Positions 8,040-17,941 are shown, counted from the stretch's first letter. The stretch is 23,486 bases of DNA from DATCSE01 sp036568605 (GCA_036568605.1 DATCSE010000026.1:1-23486); one strand, 5' to 3'. Made by a program: numbers and translations. Notes: generated by a model from the letters alone, not told the origin.

Positions 8040-9503
8040 ATGGCGAAGATTCCTCCCGGCGTAGGGCCGCGCTACCCGCAGGTCGTCGTGCTGTTCGGCG
8101 CCACCGGCGACCTGTCCCGGCGCAAGCTGCTGCCGGGGCTGTTCCATCTCGCGAGCGCGGGGTTCATCCCGGGTTGCCGGATCATCGGCGTCTCGCTGGA
8201 CGACATCGACGCGGAGGGCTTTCGGGCCCTCGCGCGCGGCGCGCTCGAGGAGTTCGGGAGCCGCAAAATGCTCGACGGCGCGTGGCAGGCTTTTGCCGCG
8301 GGGCTGGACTACGTGCCGCTGGGCGCGGGCGCTGCCGGCGTGCGGGCCGCCGTCGAGCGCGCCGAGCAGGCGCTGGGTGCAGAAAGCCGCCGCCTGCACT
8401 ACCTCAGCGTGCCGCCCAGCGCGGCGCTGTCGGCGGTGCGGCTGCTCGGCGAAGCGGGCCTCGTCGAACGTTCGCGCATCGTGATGGAGAAGCCGTTCGG
8501 CACCGACCTCGCCAGCGCGGTCTCGCTGAACCAGAAGCTGCACGAGGTGTTCGAGGAGGCGCAGATCTTCCGCATCGACCACTTCCTCGGCAAGGAGCCG
8601 GCGCAGAACATCCTCGCGTTCCGCTTCGCGAATGGTCTGTTCGAGCCGATCTGGAACCGCAACTTCATCGACCACGTGCAGATCGACGTGCCCGAGACGC
8701 TGGGCCTGGGCAAGCGCTCCGGCTTCTACGAGCAGACCGGCGCCTACCGCGACATGGTCGTCACGCACCTGTTCCAGATCCTCGCGTTCATGGCGATGGA
8801 ACCTCCGACCGCGCTCGAGCCGCAGCCGATCAGCGAGGAGAAGAACAAGGTGTTCCGCAGCATGCTGCCGATCCAGCCGCACGACGTGGTGCGCGGGCAG
8901 TACAACGGCTACCGCAGCGAAGAGGGGGTCGATGCCGAATCGGAGACCGAGACCTTCATCGCGCTGAAGTGCTTCATCGACAACTGGCGCTGGGCCGGCG
9001 TGCCGTTCTTCCTGCGCACCGGGAAGAAGATGGCCGAGGGCCAGCGCATCATCTCGATCGCGTTCCGTGAGCCGCCGAAGAGCATGTTCCCGGCCGGCTC
9101 GGGGGTCGGCGCGCAGGGCCCCGATCACCTGACCTTCGACCTGGCCGACGCGTCGAAGATGTCGCTGTCGTTCTACGGCAAGCGGCCCGGGCCGGGCATG
9201 CGGCTGGACAAGCTCAGCCTGCAGTTCGCGATGCACGACACCGGACTGATCGGCGACGTGCTCGAAGCGTACGAGCGGCTGATCCTCGACGCGATGCGCG
9301 GCGACCGCACGCTGTTCACGACGGCCGAGGGCATCGAGCGGCTGTGGCAGGTCTCCACCCACTTGCTCGACGCGCCGCCGCCGGTGCGGCTGTATCCGGT
9401 CGGCTCATGGGGGCCGAAGTCCATCCATCAGCTGATCGCGCCGCACGCCTGGCGGCTGCCGTTCGAACGCGCCTGGCGCAACCCGAACGTGGCCGGTGCC
9501 TGA
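8040..9503 (+). CDS. zwf: Glucose-6-phosphate 1-dehydrogenase
   Basis: The 487-residue product oxidises glucose-6-phosphate to 6-phosphogluconolactone, the entry to the oxidative pentose phosphate and Entner-Doudoroff routes. The N-terminal nucleotide-binding loop is LFGATGDLSRRKLLP (from residue 18), followed by EKPFG at 150 and the substrate motif FRIDHFLGKEPAQN around residues 177-190. The catalytic His is in RDMVVTHLFQ, where most relatives have NHL. EPIWNRN, DNWRWAGVPFFLRTGK and the C-terminal domain are intact. The loop after VRGQY is short (NGYRSEEGV), lacking the insertion I expect in the common proteobacterial Zwf and looking more like actinobacterial enzymes. ATG at 8040 is preceded by GAGGGG. 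No pgl, edd or hexR gene is adjacent, and cofactor preference cannot be read here. Confidence 0.95.
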   Translation: MAKIPPGVGPRYPQVVVLFGATGDLSRRKLLPGLFHLASAGFIPGCRIIGVSLDDIDAEGFRALARGALEEFGSRKMLDGAWQAFAAGLDYVPLGAGAAGVRAAVERAEQALGAESRRLHYLSVPPSAALSAVRLLGEAGLVERSRIVMEKPFGTDLASAVSLNQKLHEVFEEAQIFRIDHFLGKEPAQNILAFRFANGLFEPIWNRNFIDHVQIDVPETLGLGKRSGFYEQTGAYRDMVVTHLFQILAFMAMEPPTALEPQPISEEKNKVFRSMLPIQPHDVVRGQYNGYRSEEGVDAESETETFIALKCFIDNWRWAGVPFFLRTGKKMAEGQRIISIAFREPPKSMFPAGSGVGAQGPDHLTFDLADASKMSLSFYGKRPGPGMRLDKLSLQFAMHDTGLIGDVLEAYERLILDAMRGDRTLFTTAEGIERLWQVSTHLLDAPPPVRLYPVGSWGPKSIHQLIAPHAWRLPFERAWRNPNVAGA

Positions 9504-9523
9504 GGCTGTCGCCGACGGCTTCC

Positions 9524-11476
9524 TCAGTGGCAGGCGTCGCCGGCGACCGTCATCGGGCAGGTGCTGAAGTTGGACTGCAGGTCGACGCCGTCGCCGGTGC
9601 GGCCGTACAGCGCCAGCGTCTTGCCGTCGCCAGGCGCGACGTCGACACCGTTGTTGTGCAGCGCGATCGACGCCGAGGTTGCGCCCGGGCGCAGCGAGCG
9701 ATCGCCGAGGCGGCCCGTGCCGCCCTCGCCGCAGTCGGCACGGCTGCTGCAGACGGTGCTGCCGTTGACGCCCAGCGGGCCATGCGGGAATGTCCAGCTC
9801 GCGCTGAAGCTCGCATCGGCGCCCGCGGCCAGTGCAAGTGACCGCAGCGCGCTGCCGGTCGCGACATCGATCGCGGGCCACGGCAGTGCATTCATCGCCG
9901 ACCAGACCGGCGGAACACCCTGCACCTCGACGTCGAACTCGCTCTTGCCGGCGATCACGAACGGCGCGCTGCAATTCGAGTCGGCGTACAGCGCGACCTT
10001 CACGCTACGCCCGCCGCGGTAGAAGTTGCGGATCACGGCATCGCCTTCGGCGCCTTGCGGCAGCGCGATCCAGGTGTCGTCCGCGCTGCGCAGCGCGCCG
10101 ACCAGCGGATCGGTGCTGGCGCGGTTGCCCCAGCCGTCGGTCGTCCACAGCGACAGCCGGCGCTGGTCGGTCGCGCCGGACAGGCGCTTGTAATAGCCGA
10201 TCGTGACTGCCGCGCCGTCGGCGCTGCGCTGCGAGACCTTGGCGCAGGCCAGGCCCGACACCGCCGCGACCTCGAATGCAAACGCACGGTCGTACTCGAC
10301 CACCGGCGCATCGCCGTCGATGCGCAGCGTGCGCTGCGCCTTCGCGCTGGCGTAGATCGAGATCGGCAGCACGTCGCCATAGAACTTCCAGGCGCCGTCC
10401 TCCTTCGTCACCGCCATGCCGTTACCGACCGGTTGCACATCGCCTTCGGGGCTTTTCAGCGTGAAGCTCACCGCGCACAGCGGCGCTGCGCCGCCGAGAT
10501 CACAGCGGCCCAGCGTCGGGCTCAACAGGCGCGAGCCCCACATCGGCGTGTTGCCATCGTCGCCCTGCGCAAAGAACTGGCACAACCCTTCGGCCACCTG
10601 CGCGGCGCCGACCAGGCTTCCGTCGCCCACGGACATGCGAGCGTCCGAGGCCAGCGAGCGCTGGATGCCGGTCGTCGCGCTGGCGCAGGCGGTGGGGCCG
10701 GCCAGCGCCTCGCTCATGTTCGCGAACAGCGTCTCGAGGCCCGACAACTGCAGCGATTCGGCACTGGCGCCAACCGTGACGCTGCCGCTGGTGCTGCCCT
10801 GCTGCAGGTAGAGGTTGCCGTCGCCCAGGCGCGGCGTGATTTGCACGAAGGGATGGTCGTCTTGGCCGACACTGATGCCGACCGCATCGAGCACGCCGTC
10901 GTAACCGGTGCGCGAACCCGCGGCGAGCGTGCCGGAAACGAAGTCGAGGCCGGCGCCGACGCCCGCGCTCGCCAGCACGCCGCTCAGGCCGCTGCGCAGT
11001 TGGGTCTGCGCCGCGGCCACGCTGTCGGCGGTCAGCGCCGACGCGTCGCCGCTCATCAGCGCGTCGGGCGCCTGCCCGGTGGCGAGCAGCATCGTCGCCG
11101 TCGTCAGCGGCGTCACGTTCGCGGTGCCGGGGGAGCCGGCCACCGAATAGACGCAGGTGTAGTTCGGACCCGCATAGCCGCAGGCCTCGATGCGCCACGG
11201 GCCGCTGCCCGTGAGCGCGATATCGGCGTAGCGGCCATTGCCGTCTATCGCGACGTCGCTGGCCACCACGACACCGCTGGCATCCAGGATGCGCAGCTTG
11301 CCGTTGGTGATGGGCGCGCCGACGGCCACCGTGCCCGACAGCGTGGTCGGGGTGGACGCAGGCGCGGGTGCTGCAGCCGTGGTCGAGGATGAACCACCGC
11401 CGCAGGCAGCCAGCATGGCAGCAGTGGAAAGCGCCGACAGGGCGGCCAGACGCGTCGGGCGCAAGATCGATGACAT
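9524..11476 (-). CDS. Large lipoprotein of unknown function
   Basis: The 650-residue product starts at ATG 11476, with GGAGAC upstream. A type II signal peptide ends in the lipobox LAAC, giving lipidated C25, followed by a GGGSSSTT linker typical of Burkholderiales outer membrane lipoproteins. Residues about 45-110 (TLSGTVAVGAPITNGKLRI onward) look like a carboxypeptidase-regulatory-like beta-sandwich. A central Ala/Ser/Gly-rich helical part follows (about 120-290), and the C-terminal 300 residues are predicted beta-rich with paired cysteines, ending in STCPMTVAGDACH. I recognise no catalytic motif. The gene is convergent with zwf, 20 bp apart, and appears monocistronic. It may be a surface or periplasmic binding lipoprotein, but that rests only on localisation. 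Confidence 0.85.
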   Translation of the reverse strand: MSSILRPTRLAALSALSTAAMLAACGGGSSSTTAAAPAPASTPTTLSGTVAVGAPITNGKLRILDASGVVVASDVAIDGNGRYADIALTGSGPWRIEACGYAGPNYTCVYSVAGSPGTANVTPLTTATMLLATGQAPDALMSGDASALTADSVAAAQTQLRSGLSGVLASAGVGAGLDFVSGTLAAGSRTGYDGVLDAVGISVGQDDHPFVQITPRLGDGNLYLQQGSTSGSVTVGASAESLQLSGLETLFANMSEALAGPTACASATTGIQRSLASDARMSVGDGSLVGAAQVAEGLCQFFAQGDDGNTPMWGSRLLSPTLGRCDLGGAAPLCAVSFTLKSPEGDVQPVGNGMAVTKEDGAWKFYGDVLPISIYASAKAQRTLRIDGDAPVVEYDRAFAFEVAAVSGLACAKVSQRSADGAAVTIGYYKRLSGATDQRRLSLWTTDGWGNRASTDPLVGALRSADDTWIALPQGAEGDAVIRNFYRGGRSVKVALYADSNCSAPFVIAGKSEFDVEVQGVPPVWSAMNALPWPAIDVATGSALRSLALAAGADASFSASWTFPHGPLGVNGSTVCSSRADCGEGGTGRLGDRSLRPGATSASIALHNNGVDVAPGDGKTLALYGRTGDGVDLQSNFSTCPMTVAGDACH

Positions 11477-11771
11477 GGGGGTTTGTCTCCAGACGAGCAG
11501 GATTTCCACACCGGGCGACTGCGCGCATCCGGCGGCCTGGGCGTGTCGCGATCGACATCGCACCTGAACCCGATTTCGGCGGTGTCCGTGGCGGCTGGAG
11601 TGGATCTCGTGACGCCGGACTGGGCTTCCGTGAAGAAGTCAGCGCTCGCGCGCGATCGACGGTTGCAGCGCTTTCGCCCCCCACGAATGACTGTTGCGGA
11701 CTCCCTCATTGCAGTGGTGTCGCGCCGCATGCTTGTCGGGAAGATGGCAGCACCACTTCGGGAGCAGCACC
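11477..11771. other. Divergent intergenic region between the lipoprotein gene and the small protein gene
   Basis: These 295 bp separate two divergently oriented starts. I see no convincing sigma-70 promoter on either strand. The 10-mer CATGCTTGTC occurs at 11728-11737 and again at 11771-11780 over the start codon of the small gene, so the right third contains repeated sequence. Several open frames cross the region, but none shows a credible protein pattern. Confidence 0.4.
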
Positions 11772-11796
11772 ATGCTTGTCTCGCAAAGCAGCACCA
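11748..11796 (+). repeat. Three copies of GCAGCACCA around the start of the small protein gene
   Basis: GCAGCACCA is found at 11748-11756, 11764-11772 and 11788-11796. The middle copy provides the A of the ATG start, and the GGGAG Shine-Dalgarno lies between the first two. This could be coincidence in a short stretch, or a site for an RNA-binding protein or antisense RNA controlling translation. Confidence 0.4.
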
Positions 11797-12035
11797 CCAA
11801 CCACTCGCCGTGCATCGCGCACGTTTCGTCGGCGCCGCCGGTGGATATTCCGCCCGGGCACGTCGGCGAATTCGTGATCCCCGGCACGGGGCGCACCGTT
11901 TGGTGGACCGGCCGGGTCGCGATCGGCCTGCGCCATCAGCCGCCGCGGCATGTCGAGGCCGTGACCACCGAATCGGCACTGTGGATCCAGCGCCTGATGC
12001 TGGCCGGCCGCTCGCACGCGGCCCACGCCGTCTAG
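11772..12035 (+). CDS. Small uncharacterised protein (87 residues)
   Basis: ATG at 11772 has a GGGAG Shine-Dalgarno 8 nt upstream, and the frame ends with TAG at 12033-12035. The first 25 residues are polar and low in pattern. The core, PPGHVGEFVIPGTGRTVWWT followed by GRVAIGLRHQPP, looks constrained, with a Trp pair and an Arg-rich turn; a helix with ESALWIQRLML follows near the C terminus. There is no signal peptide or membrane segment, and the two nearby cysteine/histidine positions (CIAH) form no clear metal site. I recognise a similar core only vaguely from small hypothetical proteins in Burkholderiales and cannot name a family. It faces acs convergently, 45 bp away. A longer version from 11694 exists but lacks a ribosome site. 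Confidence 0.65.
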   Translation: MLVSQSSTTNHSPCIAHVSSAPPVDIPPGHVGEFVIPGTGRTVWWTGRVAIGLRHQPPRHVEAVTTESALWIQRLMLAGRSHAAHAV

Positions 12036-12048
12036 ATTTTTGTCGTTC

Positions 12049-12072
12049 CGCGCGCGGCTGCCGCCGCGCGCG
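12049..12072. terminator. GC hairpin between the small gene and acs (possible bidirectional terminator)
   Basis: CGCGCGCGGC pairs perfectly with GCCGCGCGCG around a four-base loop. It sits in the middle of the 45-bp convergent gap. Neither side has a downstream T run, so it is not a canonical intrinsic terminator, although position and stability fit a transcription barrier. Confidence 0.45.
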
Positions 12073-12080
12073 CCTCTTGA

Positions 12081-14087
<2,007 letters not shown>

Positions 14088-14114
14088 CACTGTCTCCAAT
14101 TGGCTTGTCGTGGC

Positions 14115-14128
14115 TCGGACCGGTCCGA
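14115..14128. promoter_or_regulatory. 14-bp perfect palindrome upstream of acs, candidate operator
   Basis: TCGGACCGGTCCGA is a perfect palindrome lying 28 bp before the acs ATG, so it falls in the leader or just at the transcription start. It could be bound by a dimeric regulator or form a small RNA stem in the 5' leader. No regulator gene lies next to it. Confidence 0.5.
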
Positions 14129-14137
14129 ACCTTAGGC

Positions 14138-14160
14138 ATGGGCTCTTACGATGGGCTTAC
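14138..14160. repeat. Direct repeat in the acs/UPF0114 intergenic region
   Basis: On the plus strand ATGGGCTCTTAC (14138-14149) is followed by ATGGGCTTAC (14151-14160), the same element with a 2-nt deletion, offset by 13 bp. Read toward acs the copies are GTAAGCCCAT and GTAAGAGCCCAT. Tandem sites at this offset could bind an activator of acs, with the palindrome lying closer to the gene. Confidence 0.45.
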
Positions 14161-14201
14161 TCTACCCCCGCGCTCGGGTACCTTGTGTCATGGGTGCTCC
14201 C

Positions 14202-14207
14202 TACAAT
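14202..14207 (+). promoter_or_regulatory. Candidate -10 element for the UPF0114 gene
   Basis: TACAAT lies 45 bp upstream of the ATG at 14252, in the context CTACAATCGCC shared with the algC upstream region. A TTGTGT at 14183 is too close (13 bp) to be a standard -35, so the call is tentative. Confidence 0.35.
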
Positions 14208-14251
14208 CGCCCGCGTCCCGAACCCCGCAATCCCGCCTACACGCCCACGAC

Positions 14252-14878
14252 ATGGCCTTTCCACCCGAACCGCACGCCGCCCGCCGGGCTTCGCCGCTGC
14301 GCCCGCTGCCGAACCTGATCTTCATGAGCCGCTGGCTGCAGCTGCCGTTGTACCTGGGGCTGATCGTCGCGCAGGGCGTGTACGTGTTTCACTTCCTGGT
14401 CGAGCTGTTGCATCTGGTCCAGGCGGCGTTCGGCAGCGATGCGGCCCTCGATGCGCTGATCAAGGGCATGGGCTACTCGTTCCAGCCGGGCGAGACGCCG
14501 AAGCTGACCGAGACCGTGATCATGCTCGCGGTGCTGGCGCTGATCGACGTCGTGATGATCTCCAACCTGCTCATCATGGTGATCGTCGGCGGCTACGAGA
14601 CCTTCGTCAGCCGCATGAACCTCGAAGGCCATCCCGACGAGCCAGAGTGGCTGAGCCATGTCAACGCCTCGGTGCTGAAGGTCAAGCTCGCGACCGCGAT
14701 CATCGGCATCAGCTCGATCCATCTGCTGAAGACCTTCATCAATGCCGGCAACCTGAAGGAGCAGATGATGATGTGGCAGACGCTGATCCACCTGACGTTC
14801 CTGGCCTCGGCGATCGCGATCGCCTACACCGACAAGCTGCTGAACGCGGCAGCCGCGCTGCAGCCGGCGCAGCACTGA
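14252..14878 (+). CDS. YqhA/UPF0114 family inner membrane protein
   Basis: The 208-residue product aligns by eye with E. coli YqhA: MSRWLQLPLYLGLIVAQGVY, then LTETVIMLAVLALIDVVMIS, NLLIMVIVGGYETFVSRMNL, WLSHVNASVLKVKLATAIIG and ISSIHLLKTFIN, followed by an IHLTFLASAIAIAYTDKL helix. Four membrane helices are expected (about residues 28-55, 88-115, 145-165 and 180-198). It is longer than YqhA (164 residues) because of a 20-residue N-terminal extension and a longer loop after helix 1. The function of this family is not established. The stop lies 10 bp from the convergent stop of the histidine kinase gene, with no room for a terminator. No clear Shine-Dalgarno precedes the ATG. Confidence 0.92.
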   Translation: MAFPPEPHAARRASPLRPLPNLIFMSRWLQLPLYLGLIVAQGVYVFHFLVELLHLVQAAFGSDAALDALIKGMGYSFQPGETPKLTETVIMLAVLALIDVVMISNLLIMVIVGGYETFVSRMNLEGHPDEPEWLSHVNASVLKVKLATAIIGISSIHLLKTFINAGNLKEQMMMWQTLIHLTFLASAIAIAYTDKLLNAAAALQPAQH

Positions 14879-14888
14879 GCCCCCGCCG

Positions 14889-17885
14889 TCAGGCCGACAC
14901 CAGCGCCGACTCGACGGCCGCGATCAGCCTCTGCATGTCGACCGGCTTGGTCAGGTAGTCAACGAAGCCGGCCGCCATGCCGCGCTCCACGTCCGGCGGC
15001 ATCGCGTTCGCGCTGACCGCGATGACCGGCACCGCCGCGCCGGCACCGCCGCTCCCGCGCAGCCGGCGCAGCACCTCGTAGCCGTCCATGCCGGGCAGCT
15101 GGATGTCGAGCAGGATCAGGTCGGGCTGCTCGTCGCGCGCCATCTGCAGGCCGATGCCGGGCAGCGGAGCGCTCAGCACGCGCAGGCCCGGCACGCGCGC
15201 GAGCATCGCCTCCATCAGCAGCACGTTGACGGGGTTGTCTTCGATGTACAGCACGGTGCGCCGGCCGCCGTCGGTGAGCGTCGCCGCGCTCGACACCGTC
15301 GTCGGCCCGAACCCGGCGCCGAACTCCGGCTGCGACGCCGCCGCGCGTGGCAGCCGGATCCAGAACGTGCTGCCGACCCCGACTTCGCTGGCCAGGCCGA
15401 TCTCGCCGCGCATCGCATCGATCAGCCGCTTGCTCAGCACCAGCCCCAGCCCGGCCCCTTCGACCGACGTGCGCCCGGCATCGAGGCGCTCGAAGGCCTG
15501 GAACAGCCGCGCATGCTGCTCGGCATCCAAGCCCGGCCCGGTGTCCCGGATCGCGACGCGCACGCCATCGGCGCCGGCACTGCAGGCGATGTCCACCCGG
15601 CCCTCGTGGCGGTTGTACTTGATCGCATTCGACAGCAGGTTCAACAGCACCTGCTTCAGCCGCGTCCGGTCGGCCTGCACCAGCCACTCCGGCGCGGGAG
15701 CCTCGGTCACCTCGACGGCGATTCCGCTGTCGCGCGCGATCGGCTGCAGCAGCCCCAGGCATTCGTTCAGCACGTCGGCCAGATGCACCGGCTCGAGCGA
15801 GACGCGCAGCTTGCCGGTCTCGACCTGCGCCAGATCGAGCACCTCGTTGATCAGGCTCAGCAGGTGCTGGCCGCCGCGCAGGATCTCGTGGACCCAGCCG
15901 TGCTGGCGCGGCGACAGCGGGCTGGCCGTGTCGGCCATCAGCAACTGGCCGAAGCCGAGGATCGCGTTCATCGGCGTGCGCAACTCGTGCGACATGCTCG
16001 AGACGAACTGCGACTTCGCGCGGTTCGCGCGTTCGGCCTCCTCCTTCGCGGCGATCAACGCGGCCTCGGCGGCCTTGCGCGCGCTGATGTCGATGCCGAA
16101 CGCGTAGTAGGTGCGGCGCTCGCCCTCGCCCTCCAGCGCGTGCGTCACATGCAGCCAGGTGGCAGGACGCGTCGCGTTGGCCGGGTAGAACGCTTCCACG
16201 GCCCGCGGCTCGCCGGACGGTATGCCGGCCCACAACGCCAGCAGCTCGCCATAGCGTTTCTCGCCCAGCACGTCGCGTACGTGCGCCCCGATGATCTGCT
16301 CGCGCGGCCGGCCGATCAGCTGCGCGAGCCGATCATTGACGTAGGCGTACTCGTGGCGCCCGTTCGCGACCCCGATGTAGCCCGGGAACATCTCGAGCAT
16401 CGCGCGCAGCTGCGCTTCGCTCTCGCGCAGCGCGCGCTGCGCCTCGAAATACGCGCTGACGTCGGCATAGGTGCGAACCCAGCTGCCGTCCGGCAGCCGG
16501 CGCGTGCGCACCTCGAGGTGTCCGCCGGTGCGGGTGCGCCGCACGTAGTGATCGGGCACGTGCTCGTGGTCGTGGGTCGCGATGAAGCGCCGCGTCTGCG
16601 GATCGATGTAGGCATGGCCCTCGCCGAAGTCGCCGCGCTCGGTCTGGAAGCGCACGACGTCGTCGAAGGTCTTGTCGGGGCCGAACAGCGACTCGGGCAG
16701 GTCCAGCAGCTCCAGCATGCGCCGGTTGTAGACCGTCGCGCGGTTGTCCGAGTCCATGCTGACGATGCCCTGGTTGATGCTGTCCAGCGTCAGCTGCAGC
16801 ATCTGCGACTTCTGCGCGAGCGCTTCGCCCGCGGCCTGCAGCGCAGCATCGGCGGCACGGACTCGCGTGACGTCCTGGACCGCACCGCTCAGGCGCACGA
16901 TGCGGCCGCTCGCGTCGCGCTGCGGCTGGCCGAGCACGCGCACCCAGCGCGCATGCCCCTTCGAGGTCGTCACCGGCAACTCCAGGTCGAACGCCGTGCC
17001 GTCGGTCAATGCCGCATCGATGGCGGCGCGAATCGCCTCCTGCTCCTTGGGGCCGTAGTGGCTGTACAGCGCCTTGGTGCTGAGTCTGACCGCCGGGTCG
17101 GCCTCGTGGATGAGGTAGATCTGCCGGGTCAGGCGCACCGCTTGCGTGGGCACGTCGTACTCCCAACCGCCGACGCCGGCCGTCACGCCGGTGCGCTCGA
17201 GCAGTTCCTCGCTCTCGCGCAGCGCCTGTGCCCGCGCCGCCTCGGCCACGCGCAGCGCGACGTACCCGCGCACATAGCGGTGCGCCCGGCGCGCGGTCAG
17301 CGTCATGTAGGCCAGCGCGATCAATGCGGCAATGCCCAGCGTCATCAGGCTGGGATCGTTCTGCGTCAGCAGCCGGATGCCCAGCACGCTGAGCACCGGC
17401 ACGCCGAACGCCAGGCCGGCCGCCATGTCAAAGGTCGTCACCGTGAAGCTGCCCATCGCGACGATGATCAGCATCACGATCAGCACCGCCTGGTGCAGGT
17501 AGTCGCCCGGCGGCACCGGCAACGCACAGGCCGCGCCCCAGGTGCAGCCGTGAACGAAGAAGCCGATGCGATGGCGCAGCAGCCACCTCTCGACGAATTC
17601 GCGATCGGACTCGGAAGACCCCGACGCAGCAAGCTGCGCGCCATGCACCGCGGCGCTCGCCAGGCGCGCCGCGAGAACGACCGTCAGCACCGCGAGCCAG
17701 CCCAGCAGCGGCCGGGCCGGCACGACACGCCACAACGCGGCAATCAGCAGCAGTGCGGCGACCATCGAACCCGCGACGGTCAACGGCAGGTTGGTCAGGT
17801 GCGTCGCCTCCTGCTGGGCGTGCATCGCATCCGTCGTCGCCGCGCGGTCCTCGGCGGGAAAGGCTGACCAGGACTGACGATCCAT
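14889..17885 (-). CDS. PAS-containing hybrid sensor histidine kinase/response regulator
   Basis: The 998-residue product has an N-terminal membrane region with about five or six hydrophobic segments (residues 34-196). Three PAS-like sensor segments follow (about 225-345, 360-480 with NQGIVSMDSDNRATVYNRRM, and 485-605), then a short coiled coil. The HisKA motif is SHELRTPMNAILGF with H633. The ATPase domain has NLLSNAIKYN, DTGPGLD, LFQAFERLD and GAGLGLVLSKR. The C-terminal receiver has E882/D883, phosphoacceptor D927 in LLDIQLPGMDG, S958 and K980. All catalytic residues look intact. No Hpt domain, DNA-binding regulator or cyclase is next to it, so the output partner lies elsewhere. The ATG at 17885 has only a weak ribosome site; ATG at residue 21 is an alternative. 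nhaA is upstream on the same strand, 74 nt away. The signal is unknown. Confidence 0.93.
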   Translation of the reverse strand: MDRQSWSAFPAEDRAATTDAMHAQQEATHLTNLPLTVAGSMVAALLLIAALWRVVPARPLLGWLAVLTVVLAARLASAAVHGAQLAASGSSESDREFVERWLLRHRIGFFVHGCTWGAACALPVPPGDYLHQAVLIVMLIIVAMGSFTVTTFDMAAGLAFGVPVLSVLGIRLLTQNDPSLMTLGIAALIALAYMTLTARRAHRYVRGYVALRVAEAARAQALRESEELLERTGVTAGVGGWEYDVPTQAVRLTRQIYLIHEADPAVRLSTKALYSHYGPKEQEAIRAAIDAALTDGTAFDLELPVTTSKGHARWVRVLGQPQRDASGRIVRLSGAVQDVTRVRAADAALQAAGEALAQKSQMLQLTLDSINQGIVSMDSDNRATVYNRRMLELLDLPESLFGPDKTFDDVVRFQTERGDFGEGHAYIDPQTRRFIATHDHEHVPDHYVRRTRTGGHLEVRTRRLPDGSWVRTYADVSAYFEAQRALRESEAQLRAMLEMFPGYIGVANGRHEYAYVNDRLAQLIGRPREQIIGAHVRDVLGEKRYGELLALWAGIPSGEPRAVEAFYPANATRPATWLHVTHALEGEGERRTYYAFGIDISARKAAEAALIAAKEEAERANRAKSQFVSSMSHELRTPMNAILGFGQLLMADTASPLSPRQHGWVHEILRGGQHLLSLINEVLDLAQVETGKLRVSLEPVHLADVLNECLGLLQPIARDSGIAVEVTEAPAPEWLVQADRTRLKQVLLNLLSNAIKYNRHEGRVDIACSAGADGVRVAIRDTGPGLDAEQHARLFQAFERLDAGRTSVEGAGLGLVLSKRLIDAMRGEIGLASEVGVGSTFWIRLPRAAASQPEFGAGFGPTTVSSAATLTDGGRRTVLYIEDNPVNVLLMEAMLARVPGLRVLSAPLPGIGLQMARDEQPDLILLDIQLPGMDGYEVLRRLRGSGGAGAAVPVIAVSANAMPPDVERGMAAGFVDYLTKPVDMQRLIAAVESALVSA

Positions 17886-17897
17886 CTTGACCCGGCT

Positions 17898-17941
17898 GGC
17901 ACGGCGCGAAAACTGCGGATCGGCGGATTATCGGCCGTGCC
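17898..17941. other. Inverted repeat between nhaA and the kinase gene
   Basis: GGCACGGC at 17898-17905 is matched by GCCGTGCC at 17934-17941 with a 28-nt loop that holds the candidate -10 of the kinase. It could terminate nhaA transcription weakly or be an operator for the kinase; no T run follows. Confidence 0.35.
17927..17932 (-). promoter_or_regulatory. Candidate -10 element for the hybrid kinase
   Basis: On the minus strand GATAAT, followed by CCGCCGATCC, lies about 41 bp before the kinase ATG and inside the loop of the inverted repeat. No strong -35 is visible. If real, the kinase has its own promoter rather than depending only on read-through from nhaA. Confidence 0.35.

Noticed and set aside
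11694..11771. Longer N terminus for the small protein
   Set aside because: The start at 11694 has no Shine-Dalgarno and the added 26 residues show no pattern; ATG at 11772 has GGGAG at the right distance.
14099..14099. TTG as an alternative start of acs
   Set aside because: The bases right after it (GGAGA) make the ribosome site for ATG at 14087, which also agrees better with the protein family.
15513..17867. 784-residue plus-strand open frame opposite the kinase gene
   Set aside because: It is antisense to an intact hybrid kinase, is made of Arg/His/Gln/Ala-rich sequence without domains, and is explained by high GC content.
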